Part shown: positions 1 to 7,097 of the stretch, piece after piece
Layout: every line of letters starts with the position of its first letter
Numbering within the stretch: position 1 is the first letter of the stretch
Source of the DNA: Aquificota bacterium
Lineage (GTDB): Bacteria; Aquificota; Aquificia; Aquificales; Hydrogenothermaceae
Assembly: GCA_013153795.1 (NCBI GenBank)
Contig: JAADDV010000058.1
Span: 1-12,387 of the forward strand
DNA: 12,387 bases
Direction of reading: 5' to 3'
Translations under genes and position numbers: made by a program
Notes under the pieces: generated by a model
The model's database searches: none
Told to the model about the DNA's origin: nothing
What the model saw: the letters and a program-made list of their open reading frames with translations, nothing else

Positions 1-7
1 TAAAGTA

Positions 8-382
8 ATGAATGAGATTTTTAAACATTTAAATATTTTAGATGAAAAAGCTTCTTATTTTCTTGAAAGAACAAAAATAATACAAGGGAATATAGCTAAT
101 GCAGATACACCTTTTTATAAACCTAAAGACCTTCTTTTTGAAAAAGAATTAAATAAACAAATAAAATTAAAAAAAACTCATCCTAAACATATACAGCCAG
201 AAGAGAATGATAAAAAATTTAAAATTATAGAGTTAAATGATGTATCAGGATATGATGAAAATAAAGTTAATCTTGATAAGGAATTAGCAAAATTAGCAGA
301 AACCTCGATTATGTATAAAACCCTTTTAGAAACCATAAAGAAAGAAATGGCAAAAATGAAATATGCAATAAATGGGAGGTAA
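8..382 (+). CDS. flgB: Flagellar basal-body rod protein FlgB
   Basis: FlgB forms the proximal rod of the flagellar basal body in the periplasm and is exported by the flagellar type III apparatus. The 124-residue product has the usual FlgB size and layout. An N-terminal helix is followed by the rod-family signature NIANADTP at about residues 28-35, then FYKPKDLLFE. A variable middle section follows, and the C-terminal helix (MYKTLLETIKKEMAKMK) ends in the INGR tail typical of rod proteins. The start is the ATG at position 8, which lies so close to the window edge that its ribosome binding site cannot be judged. The in-frame TAA overlaps a good SD (GGGAGGT, 374-380). In most genomes flgC follows flgB directly, but here no intact flgC follows and the next gene is convergent. 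Identification rests on the signature motif and the two terminal helices. Confidence 0.9.
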   Translation: MNEIFKHLNILDEKASYFLERTKIIQGNIANADTPFYKPKDLLFEKELNKQIKLKKTHPKHIQPEENDKKFKIIELNDVSGYDENKVNLDKELAKLAETSIMYKTLLETIKKEMAKMKYAINGR

Positions 383-387
383 AAACT

Positions 388-444
388 ATACATTTCTTTA
401 GTATTGAAATTTTTAATTATTTAAATAACAAACTTTCCCTTTAA
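388..444 (+). pseudogene. Possible flgC start remnant with ATA in place of ATG
   Basis: An SD (GGGAGGT, 374-380) ends 7 bases before an ATA codon at 388-390, exactly where a start codon is expected. The following codons read HFFSIEIFNYLNNKLSL and then stop. FlgC proteins often begin with a short FFxIFEIS-like segment, so this may be the decayed start of flgC. The similarity is only about six residues and nothing later in the gap resembles FlgC. It may equally be chance, or a very short unstable ORF. Low confidence. Confidence 0.2.
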
Positions 445-469
445 CATAGATTTTAATTTTTAAAAATAT

Positions 470-505
470 TTTTAGTAAAACTATTTTTATATTTATTTAC
501 TAAAA
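470..505. terminator. Weak AT-rich inverted repeat between convergent genes
   Basis: TTTTAGTAAA (470-479) and TTTACTAAAA (496-505) are perfect reverse complements separated by 16 bases. The repeat straddles the stop codon of the minus-strand deacetylase (493-495) and lies downstream of flgB, so it could terminate either gene. The 10-bp stem holds only one G-C pair and the loop is long, so it would be unstable, particularly in a thermophile. The rest of the gap 383-492 is AT-rich with no other feature I recognise. Confidence 0.3.
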
Positions 506-1554
506 GTACCTTTTATTATTTTACTTAAAAAAGAAATAAAATCTTTAGCTATGGTCATTCTTGGAAGTCTGTGAAAATCCATTTCAGGAGAAACAATGCC
601 TTTTTCCACAGTATAAGCCGTATCAAAAATTTCTGAGGTTATTTTTACCAGCAACTCATCATAATGTCCAAATGGATAAGCAAAATGCCTTATTTTTTCT
701 CCTATCATTTCCTCAAGGTCTTTCTTAGACCTTATAAGCTCCTCTCTAAGTCTTTTTTCTCTATGCTCCTGTGTTTCAAACTCTAAAAAAGAATCAAATC
801 TACTGTAGAGCTCTTTTTTTAATTCTTCTTTCCAGTTTTTCTGTTTAAAAAAGCAGTCTTCTATACTGTTTATAAAATCCTTAACTTTTTCTTTTAAAAA
901 ACCTCTTCTAACAGCTAAATTGTTCCTATCTGGAAATAAAGGATACCCAATTTTAGGCTCTTCCATCTGGGAAAAATCATCAGACTTTCCATATGCATAA
1001 ATATTACTCCAGTGTCCATTCTTACCATCATAAAAATCTACGATAGTATCCTCATGAAAAACTTTTGCATGAATTTCTGCATGACCACCAATTTCAAAGA
1101 CATCTTTCATCTTATTAAGCTCTTCTATAGTTAGAAAATCATCAGATTTTCCTTCCTTTAAAAAAGTATAGTTTGCTCCGTAAAAATCTTGAGGTTTGAT
1201 AAGCTCACGTTTTGAGACTTTCCCACTCCAGTAATCTTCAAGGGTATGTCTAACAGTTTCTTCTTTATTTATTCTTGAAGTTATAGGGAAAATTGTTGCT
1301 TTTAGACCATATTTTTTTAAAATAGGATAGGCATAAACAAAATTATCTACATATCCATCGTCAAAAGTAATAACAACAGAAGGTTTATCTGGCGTTTTTC
1401 CAGTGGAAATATACTCGTAAACATCATCAAGGGTTATAACGTTAAAAAATTGCTTTATAAGTTTCATTTCCCAATCAAAAGTAGAAACAGCAACATCAAA
1501 TCCCCATCTTGGAAGGATTTTGTGATAAAGAAGAATAAAAATGTTATTTTTCAT
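493..1554 (-). CDS. Polysaccharide deacetylase family protein (NodB fold)
   Basis: This is a predicted carbohydrate esterase 4 protein, likely removing N-acetyl groups from a surface or intermediate glycan. The 353 residues contain the opening segment LLYHKI (8-13) and the TFDDGY motif (63-68, with the catalytic base and metal Asp at 65-66). HAEIH (158-162) supplies two metal His residues, and AYPFG (292-296) forms the substrate groove. Between HAEIH and AYPFG lies an unusually long insertion of about 130 residues, rich in Lys and Glu and partly predicted coiled coil, which standard NodB domains lack. No signal peptide is evident, so it is probably cytoplasmic, or its export route is not visible. 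The ATG at 1554-1552 overlaps the stop of the upstream glycosyltransferase as ATGA, with only a weak SD, which implies translational coupling. It is the last gene of the long minus-strand run. The exact substrate cannot be told. Confidence 0.85.
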   Translation of the reverse strand: MKNNIFILLYHKILPRWGFDVAVSTFDWEMKLIKQFFNVITLDDVYEYISTGKTPDKPSVVITFDDGYVDNFVYAYPILKKYGLKATIFPITSRINKEETVRHTLEDYWSGKVSKRELIKPQDFYGANYTFLKEGKSDDFLTIEELNKMKDVFEIGGHAEIHAKVFHEDTIVDFYDGKNGHWSNIYAYGKSDDFSQMEEPKIGYPLFPDRNNLAVRRGFLKEKVKDFINSIEDCFFKQKNWKEELKKELYSRFDSFLEFETQEHREKRLREELIRSKKDLEEMIGEKIRHFAYPFGHYDELLVKITSEIFDTAYTVEKGIVSPEMDFHRLPRMTIAKDFISFLSKIIKGTFSK

Positions 1555-2645
1555 CTTACTATTTCTTCAAAAAGTTTTATATATTTATCAGCTGTCTTTT
1601 CTATAGAATAGTTTTGAGCAGTTTTTACTGCATTTTCAGAGATTTTAATATATTCATTTAAGGGTATATTTGCTATATACTTCATCTTATCTTTTAAACC
1701 TAAAAAATCTCCTACAGGAACAGAAAAGCCATTATATCCATCTTTTAAATACTCATCTATTCCTCCAGCTAACGTAGATAGAACTACTTTTCCTGTTGCC
1801 ATAGCTTGAAGAAGTGCTCCTGCTATTCCTTCAAGATAAGATGACAAAACAAAAAAATCAGAAGCATTTAAGAGCTCCGGAATATCTTTTCTAAAACCAA
1901 GTCCAAATATCCTATCTTCTGCTGAAAATTTTTTAGCTATTTCAGGAACATGTTTATCTGTGTCTATACCAACTAAAATGAGAACAGCATTAGGTATATT
2001 TGTCTCTGCAAAAGCTTCTATCAGTTTGTCTTGACCCTTTACTGAAGGATTCCAGTTTGCGACGTTTATAAAGATTTTTTTGTCCAGAGGCAGATTTAGT
2101 TTTTTTCTTAAAAACTCCTTTTTCTCTGGCTCAGGTTTAAACCGTGATAAATCTATACCACTTTCAATAGTAACAAGTTTTTCAGGGAAAAAGTTTTTTT
2201 CTTTTAAAAATTTTTCAACATTTTTTGAAACAACAACTATCTTATCTGCTGCTGAGTATTTTAGATACTTAGAGATAAAAGATGGAAGCCTTCCTGAACG
2301 TTTTACATTTATTATTTTAGGATTTGTTTTTAGAAAAACTTTAGCAACCCTTACATAATCAAAAGCATGAGGGGAGTTTGCTATAACAATATCAAACTTT
2401 CCTTTATCTATAATCTCTATAAGTCTTTTATAATTTTGCCATTTATATCTAGCTATTTTTTCGGCATTTTCAAAATAGTGTATAGGAATATCATATGGCT
2501 TTAGCTTTTCTACCATTTCCTGATATTGAAAGGACAAAGCTATATGAACATCTACTCCCTTTTTTTTAAGCTCCCTTGTTGTTAGATAAACCTGCTCTTT
2601 CGTCCCGCCCCATCCAGTGCCATCAACAACTTGAAGAATTTTCAA
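1551..2645 (-). CDS. GT4-family glycosyltransferase (GT-B fold)
   Basis: This predicted retaining glycosyltransferase transfers a sugar from an activated donor, probably during synthesis of a cell-surface polysaccharide or glycolipid. The N-terminal Rossmann domain opens with MKILQVVDGTGWGGTKEQV, a glycine-rich acceptor-side loop typical of GT4. The C-terminal donor domain begins near residue 188 (KKIFINVANWNP, then KGQDKLIEAF). The donor motif reads LEGIAGALLQAMATGKVV (271-288): the first Glu of the usual E-x7-E is E272, but the second position is Gln (Q280). The start is TTG at 2645-2643, supported by an AAGGAG SD in the short gap after khtU. No membrane segments are evident, so it is likely cytosolic or peripheral. 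The next gene is a polysaccharide deacetylase overlapping by 4 bases, so the pair probably acts on one glycan. Donor and acceptor are unknown. Confidence 0.87.
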   Translation of the reverse strand: MKILQVVDGTGWGGTKEQVYLTTRELKKKGVDVHIALSFQYQEMVEKLKPYDIPIHYFENAEKIARYKWQNYKRLIEIIDKGKFDIVIANSPHAFDYVRVAKVFLKTNPKIINVKRSGRLPSFISKYLKYSAADKIVVVSKNVEKFLKEKNFFPEKLVTIESGIDLSRFKPEPEKKEFLRKKLNLPLDKKIFINVANWNPSVKGQDKLIEAFAETNIPNAVLILVGIDTDKHVPEIAKKFSAEDRIFGLGFRKDIPELLNASDFFVLSSYLEGIAGALLQAMATGKVVLSTLAGGIDEYLKDGYNGFSVPVGDFLGLKDKMKYIANIPLNEYIKISENAVKTAQNYSIEKTADKYIKLFEEIVR

Positions 2646-2659
2646 ATTTTAGCTCCTTT

Positions 2660-3862
2660 TTATGTTGCATAGGAAGGTATGTCCTTTTTCTTTTTTCCTT
2701 TTTTCTTTTTTTTCTTAGGGAAAATAATGTTTGAAATTTGAGGAGCATATTGAGCTAATATAATACCTATAAATGCCATAATAAGGACATAAATTCCTAT
2801 AAATGGGATAAATTGAGGATGAGCAAATTTGGACATAACAACAGAGAACTCACCTCTATTTATAATAGTCAGACCTGTCTCGAAAGCTTTTTTCTTAGAA
2901 AGTCCATAAATAAGACCACCGATATAACCTGTTAAAAACTTTCCTACTATAGAAAGTATAACAACAACAATAAGAGCAATTAAAATCTTTTTATCAAAAT
3001 CTCCAGAAAACTGTATCCCAGCACCAAATAAGAAGAAGAAAATTGCGACAGCTAAATCTCTAATTGAAAACATTACTTTCTCAATTTCATGAGCTTTTCC
3101 GCTTTCTGATACTATCATTCCCATAAGAAAAGCACCAAGAGCTTCTGATAAACCTATATACTGAGTAAATCCAGCAAAGAAAATAAGGCCACCAAGGGAA
3201 AACAAAGTAAATATTTCTTCTTCTATAAATGCATCAACAAACATAGCTATATGATTTTTAAATAAAATAGCTACACTTACAGAAAAGATAAAAACAGCAG
3301 CTACTTTTACAAGAATAAGAAAGATGTTTATAAGATTAAGCTCTCCACCTGATGAAAAGGCAGCAAGCACAGCAAGAAGAATAGGAGCTATAATATCCTC
3401 AAAAACCATTAAACCAAGAATAAGCTCTGTTTCTGGATTTGCTATTCTGTGGTTGTCAACAATTATTTTTGTTGTTATTGCAGATGAGGAAGCATAGGCA
3501 ACACCACCTGTTAAAAGAGAAGTAAAAAGGTCAAATCCCATTAAATACATAGCTAAAGAAACTATTCCAAATCCAAATAGAAAATCTATAAGACCTACAC
3601 TCCATATTTTTTTTGCAGTTTTTATAGCTCTATCTATATTAAATTCAAGGCCAAGATAGAAAAATAAAAGGACAATACCTATTTCACTAAAAATTTCTAT
3701 AGCTTCTGTCTCATGGATAAATTTTCCTAAAAATATTCCAAATAGGATATAGAAAAATATAGAAGGAAATCGAAGTAATTTTCCTAAATATCCTGCTGCA
3801 AAAAGAGCAAGATTTAAAAAGCCAAAAAGGAGTAAAAAGGATATATGATGTTCATTATCCAT
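2660..3862 (-). CDS. khtU: K+/H+ antiporter membrane subunit, CPA2 family, KhtU-like
   Basis: This integral membrane cation:proton antiporter of the CPA2 (KefB/KefC-like) family likely exports K+ in exchange for H+. The 400 residues are almost entirely hydrophobic helices. The core helix segment YASSSAIT (123-130) and VFEDI with D156 match the CPA2 ion-binding region, and a late INRGEFSVV motif supplies the conserved Arg. Unlike KefC it has no cytoplasmic RCK domain of its own; that part is supplied by the neighbour khtT, as in the KhtTU system of Bacillus. The ATG at 3862 lies inside the 3' end of khtT (8-base overlap) with an AAGGAG SD 10 bases upstream. An odd feature is the C-terminal tail at 383-393, six Lys, one Gly and four Lys, encoded by an A-rich homopolymer-like tract. 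The CPA2 call is firm. K+ rather than Na+ specificity is inferred from the partner. Confidence 0.87.
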   Translation of the reverse strand: MDNEHHISFLLLFGFLNLALFAAGYLGKLLRFPSIFFYILFGIFLGKFIHETEAIEIFSEIGIVLLFFYLGLEFNIDRAIKTAKKIWSVGLIDFLFGFGIVSLAMYLMGFDLFTSLLTGGVAYASSSAITTKIIVDNHRIANPETELILGLMVFEDIIAPILLAVLAAFSSGGELNLINIFLILVKVAAVFIFSVSVAILFKNHIAMFVDAFIEEEIFTLFSLGGLIFFAGFTQYIGLSEALGAFLMGMIVSESGKAHEIEKVMFSIRDLAVAIFFFLFGAGIQFSGDFDKKILIALIVVVILSIVGKFLTGYIGGLIYGLSKKKAFETGLTIINRGEFSVVMSKFAHPQFIPFIGIYVLIMAFIGIILAQYAPQISNIIFPKKKKKKGKKKKDIPSYAT

Positions 3863-4346
3863 TTATTTCAAACTCCTTAATGAAGTTTTCTACCTGCTCT
3901 CTAGTTCCAACAATAACAACAGTATCACCAGCTTCTATTTTTACATCTGGACTTGGATTTACAATAGTTTTTTGCCCAGGCTTCATTATTGCTATAACTG
4001 TTACTCCTGTTTTTAATCTTATTTGGGCTTCTTTAATAGTTTTTCCAGCTAAAGGAGAATTAGGAGGAACTTTTAGCCATTCTATAGCAAGATTTTCTAA
4101 AAGTAACTCTTTTTCTCTTTCTTGTTCTGGTCTAAAATATGCACCCATTAAAACAGACCCAAGTTGATTAGCTTCTTCTTCAGTCATAACAACATCACAA
4201 GCAGGTTCATCAAAATCATCTGGTTCAAAAACAAACATTTCTCTTTTTCCTGTTACATGAACTATAACTGTTATTTTGTCACCACTTGCAGTAATAATAG
4301 AAAATTTTCTTCCAATTCCTGGTAAATCACTTTCTTTAAATTCCAT
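3855..4346 (-). CDS. khtT: Cation:proton antiporter regulatory subunit, KhtT-like
   Basis: This cytoplasmic regulator gates the KhtU antiporter. The 163-residue protein has the two-domain layout of KhtT. The N-terminal domain (about 1-75) contains DLPGIGRKF and the conserved TEEEANQLGSVLMGA stretch. The C-terminal RCK_C/TrkA_C domain (about 82-160) contains NSPLAGKTIKEAQIR, GVTVIAI and AGDTVVIVG. In Bacillus subtilis KhtT the RCK_C domain binds c-di-AMP and the complex responds to pH; whether that holds here is inference. The ATG at 4346 follows a GAGGTG SD by 7 bases. The gene begins 18 bases after tatD and overlaps khtU by 8 bases, so the two subunits are probably translated together. Length and both domains match the family well. 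Confidence 0.88.
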   Translation of the reverse strand: MEFKESDLPGIGRKFSIITASGDKITVIVHVTGKREMFVFEPDDFDEPACDVVMTEEEANQLGSVLMGAYFRPEQEREKELLLENLAIEWLKVPPNSPLAGKTIKEAQIRLKTGVTVIAIMKPGQKTIVNPSPDVKIEAGDTVVIVGTREQVENFIKEFEING

Positions 4347-4364
4347 GGCAGAACACCTCTAAAT

Positions 4365-5135
4365 TTATTGATATTGAGGTTGCTTAATCTTTTTAAAAAG
4401 ATTTAAAGCATTCCTATCTGTTATTTTTTCCAATTCTTCTTTAGGAAGATTTAAAAGATGTGCTACATATTCAAGAGTATAAAAGATATGACTTGGCTTA
4501 TTAGGTTTCCCTCGTTTTTTCTGGGGTGATAAAAATGGACTATCTGTTTCAAGAAGAAGTCTGTCTAACGGGACTTTCTTTAAAACTTCTCTTAGATTTT
4601 CAGCTTTTGGATATGTAACATTTCCTGCAAAGGAAATATAAAACCCCATATCCACACAAGCTTCCATCATAGGAATATCTCCACCAAAACAGTGAAGAAT
4701 TCCAGAGGCAGGGTAAGGAGCATATTTCTCAAGAATTTTTACTGTATCTTCATTTGCACTTCTAGAATGGACTATAAGAGGAAGATTTAGCTCTTTAGCA
4801 AGTTGAATCTGCTTTTCAAAAAACTCTTTTTGAATTTCTTTTGGAGTTATATCCCTGTAGTAGTCCAAACCACACTCACCTATAGCTACAACCTTTTCAT
4901 TTTCTAAAGCAAGTTTTTTTAGCACTTCTATATCTTCATCTGTTAAACCATTTACATCATAAGGATGATAACCTATAGAAGCATATACGTTTTCATACCT
5001 GTTTGCAAAGTCTACCGCTTTGTAGATTTCCTCTTTATCACAGCCTATTGTGATTATATAATCAAGCTTCTCTATACTTTCTTTAACATCTTCTGGATTT
5101 TTTATCATATCTAAATGGGCATGAGTATCTATCAT
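4365..5135 (-). CDS. tatD: TatD-family metal-dependent hydrolase (DNase)
   Basis: TatD proteins are cytoplasmic TIM-barrel metallohydrolases with 3'-5' exonuclease activity on DNA, linked to repair and DNA turnover. From the chosen start the protein is 256 residues, the normal family length. All metal ligands are visible: THAH (H5, H7), GECGLDYY (E87), VHSR (H123), LHCFGG (H148) and ETDSPFL (D198). The start is set at ATG 5135-5133 because AAGGAGG lies 7 bases upstream and the family begins MIDTHAHLD. An in-frame ATG at 5201 would add 22 residues translated from the ftsH terminator hairpin and is rejected. No promoter is recognisable in the 21 bases between the terminator T-run and the start, so expression probably depends on readthrough or a promoter inside ftsH. 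khtT follows after 18 bases. Confidence 0.93.
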   Translation of the reverse strand: MIDTHAHLDMIKNPEDVKESIEKLDYIITIGCDKEEIYKAVDFANRYENVYASIGYHPYDVNGLTDEDIEVLKKLALENEKVVAIGECGLDYYRDITPKEIQKEFFEKQIQLAKELNLPLIVHSRSANEDTVKILEKYAPYPASGILHCFGGDIPMMEACVDMGFYISFAGNVTYPKAENLREVLKKVPLDRLLLETDSPFLSPQKKRGKPNKPSHIFYTLEYVAHLLNLPKEELEKITDRNALNLFKKIKQPQYQ

Positions 5136-5156
5136 TTTTTTCCTCCTTGAAAGCAT

Positions 5157-5184
5157 AAAAAAAGGGAGCTTTAAGCTCCCTTTT
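5157..5184 (-). terminator. Intrinsic terminator after ftsH
   Basis: Read on the minus strand, GGGAGC, loop TTAAA, GCTCCC is followed by seven T. The flanking A and T runs lengthen the stem. It sits 28 bases after the ftsH stop (5212-5214) and 21 bases before tatD. On the plus strand only four T follow, so it is oriented for the minus strand. It divides the co-directional run into an rpsT-tRNA-tilS-ftsH part and a tatD-khtTU-glycosyltransferase-deacetylase part. Confidence 0.85.
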
Positions 5185-5201
5185 GGCCTTATTGGTAACA
5201 A

Positions 5202-5218
5202 TGATTAATTTTTAATCA
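5202..5218. repeat. Small AT-rich inverted repeat at the ftsH stop
   Basis: TGATTAA (5202-5208) and TTAATCA (5212-5218) are perfect inverted repeats around three T and overlap the ftsH stop codon. The stem is 7 bp and weak. It may be chance, or part of the 3' end structure upstream of the main terminator. Confidence 0.35.
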
Positions 5219-7095
5219 ATTCCTCCTGGAGGTGTATCTGGAGCTGAACCTGCTGAAATAACTTCTACTACAGATTTTCTACATCTGTTCATAACTGGAA
5301 CTCCGTATTCTTCCAGAATAGCCAGCATTTCTTCACAAGAAATAGTTTCTTTATCAAGAAGCAATTCTACAACTGCAACAACAGCATCCTTATATGCTTC
5401 TATAATCTCTTTTGTTCTTTCGTAAGTTTCTTTAAGAAGCTTTCTAACTTGTTCATCTATTTCTTTTGCTGTAGACTCACTTATTTCAGGTCCCTGTTGG
5501 GGTCCAAATATATTATTTCTATTTGTAGATACATGGATTGGTCCTAATTCATCAGTCATTCCCCATGAAGCAACAATTCTGTAAGCAAGCTCTGTAGCTC
5601 TCATAAGGTCATTTTCGGCACCTGTTGTTATACCATCTTTACCGTAAAAGACTTCTTCTGCTGCTCTTCCTCCAAATAACTGATGAAGTCGAGCCATAAG
5701 GTCTTTTTTAGAGTAAAGATGTCTATCTTCTTCTGGAAGATTTACTGTTACCCCTAAAGCCATTCCTCTAGGGATAATTGAAACTTTATGCAATGGGTCA
5801 GACTCTTTAAACATAACCCCAACTAATGCGTGTCCAACTTCATGATAAGCAATTTTTTCTTTTTCTTTTGGAGTTATAGCCATTCCTTTTCTTTCAAGAC
5901 CCATCATAATTCTATCCATTGCATCTTCAAACTCTTTCATTGTTACTTTATCTTTTCTTCTTCTAGCTGCAAGAAGAGCTGCCTCATTTACCACATTAGC
6001 AAGGTCTGCTCCAGAGAAACCAGGTGTCCCTCTAGCTATAACCATTAAATCTACATCTTCAGCTAAAGGTATATTTTTCTTTTTAACATGAACTTTAAGA
6101 ATTTCGTATCTTCCTTTGACATCAGGTTTAGGGACAGAAATCTGTCTGTCAAATCTTCCAGGTCTTAAAAGAGCAGGGTCTAATATATCAGGTCTGTTTG
6201 TAGCAGCTATTACAATAATTCCTTCACTTGAATCAAATCCATCAAGCTCAACAAGAAGCTGGTTTAGAGTTTGCTCTCTTTCATCATGTCCACCACCAAA
6301 ACCTACTCCACTTCTTGCTCTACCTACTGCATCTATCTCATCTATAAAAACAAGACATGGAGCATGCTTTTTAGCTGTTTCAAATAGGTCTCTAACTCTC
6401 GCAGCACCTACTCCAACAAACATCTCAACAAAATCAGAACCAGATATAGAGATAAAAGGAACATCTGCTTCACCAGCAATAGCCTTTGCTAAAAGGGTTT
6501 TTCCAACCCCTGGGTCTCCATATAAAAGAATTCCTTTCGGAGCTCTACCACCTAGTTTTTGAAATCTTTGAGGGTCTTTTAGATAATCTATAAGCTCTTT
6601 TACTTCTTCCTTGACTTCGTCCATTCCAGCAACATCATCCAGTTTAACATTTGGCTTTTCTTCTAAATACACTTTTGCTTTGGATTTTGCAAAGGAAAAA
6701 GCTCTGTTTGTTCCTCCTGACATTTGACGCATCATAAATATCCACAAACCTATAAACAACAAAATAGGAAGCCATGAAATAAGTAAAGTAGTAAGCCATC
6801 CACTTTTTTCCACAGGAATAACTTTAACTTTTACACCATTTTCAGTTAAGATGTCATAAATTTTTGTATATCCTTCTGGAATAGCTGTTTCTATCTTTTT
6901 CCCATCCTCAGTTATAGCAACTATTTCATCTCCTTTAACAATAGCTTCCTTTATTTTGTTTTCATGAACCATGTTTATAAATTCAGTAAAAGAAACCCTG
7001 TTATCTACAAACTCTCTTGTTCCAAACATATTAAAAGCCAATATCATTAAGGCTCCTATAAGGAACCATATTAAAAGGCTTCTTGAAAACTGCAC
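5212..7095 (-). CDS. ftsH: ATP-dependent zinc metalloprotease FtsH
   Basis: FtsH is the membrane-anchored AAA+ protease that degrades misfolded membrane proteins and some regulators as a hexamer facing the cytoplasm. Numbered from the chosen start, the order is a transmembrane helix (about 6-23), a short periplasmic domain, a second helix (about 100-121), and an AAA domain with Walker A GDPGVGKT (193-200), Walker B LVFIDEID (248-255) and second region of homology RPGRFDRQ. The peptidase domain has the zinc motif HEVGH (418-422) and the third ligand Asp in TTGAENDL (D495). Walker A has Asp where most FtsH have Pro, and the zinc motif has Val where HEAGH is usual. The start is taken as GTG 7095-7093, 7 bases after AGGAGG. 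The in-frame GTG at 7101 overlaps the SD itself, so it cannot be used. At 627 residues the length is normal. The start lies 2 bases after the tilS stop, so the two genes are coupled. Confidence 0.96.
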   Translation of the reverse strand: MQFSRSLLIWFLIGALMILAFNMFGTREFVDNRVSFTEFINMVHENKIKEAIVKGDEIVAITEDGKKIETAIPEGYTKIYDILTENGVKVKVIPVEKSGWLTTLLISWLPILLFIGLWIFMMRQMSGGTNRAFSFAKSKAKVYLEEKPNVKLDDVAGMDEVKEEVKELIDYLKDPQRFQKLGGRAPKGILLYGDPGVGKTLLAKAIAGEADVPFISISGSDFVEMFVGVGAARVRDLFETAKKHAPCLVFIDEIDAVGRARSGVGFGGGHDEREQTLNQLLVELDGFDSSEGIIVIAATNRPDILDPALLRPGRFDRQISVPKPDVKGRYEILKVHVKKKNIPLAEDVDLMVIARGTPGFSGADLANVVNEAALLAARRRKDKVTMKEFEDAMDRIMMGLERKGMAITPKEKEKIAYHEVGHALVGVMFKESDPLHKVSIIPRGMALGVTVNLPEEDRHLYSKKDLMARLHQLFGGRAAEEVFYGKDGITTGAENDLMRATELAYRIVASWGMTDELGPIHVSTNRNNIFGPQQGPEISESTAKEIDEQVRKLLKETYERTKEIIEAYKDAVVAVVELLLDKETISCEEMLAILEEYGVPVMNRCRKSVVEVISAGSAPDTPPGGID

Positions 7096-7097
7096 GT

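Noticed and set aside
178..393. Minus-strand open frame opposite flgB
   Set aside because: It overlaps the well supported flgB for its full length and has no recognisable domain.
2080..2358. Plus-strand open frame opposite the glycosyltransferase
   Set aside because: Phe/Ser-rich product expected from the complement of Lys/Glu-rich coding sequence; no start signal.
5136..5201. A longer tatD beginning at the upstream in-frame ATG at 5201
   Set aside because: The extra 22 residues are translated from the terminator hairpin, have no SD, and TatD proteins begin at MIDTHAHLD, where an AAGGAGG is well placed.
6116..6562. A 148-residue plus-strand open frame opposite ftsH
   Set aside because: It lies antisense to the conserved AAA domain, has Ser/Thr/Pro-rich composition unlike the other proteins, and no SD or homology that I recognise.
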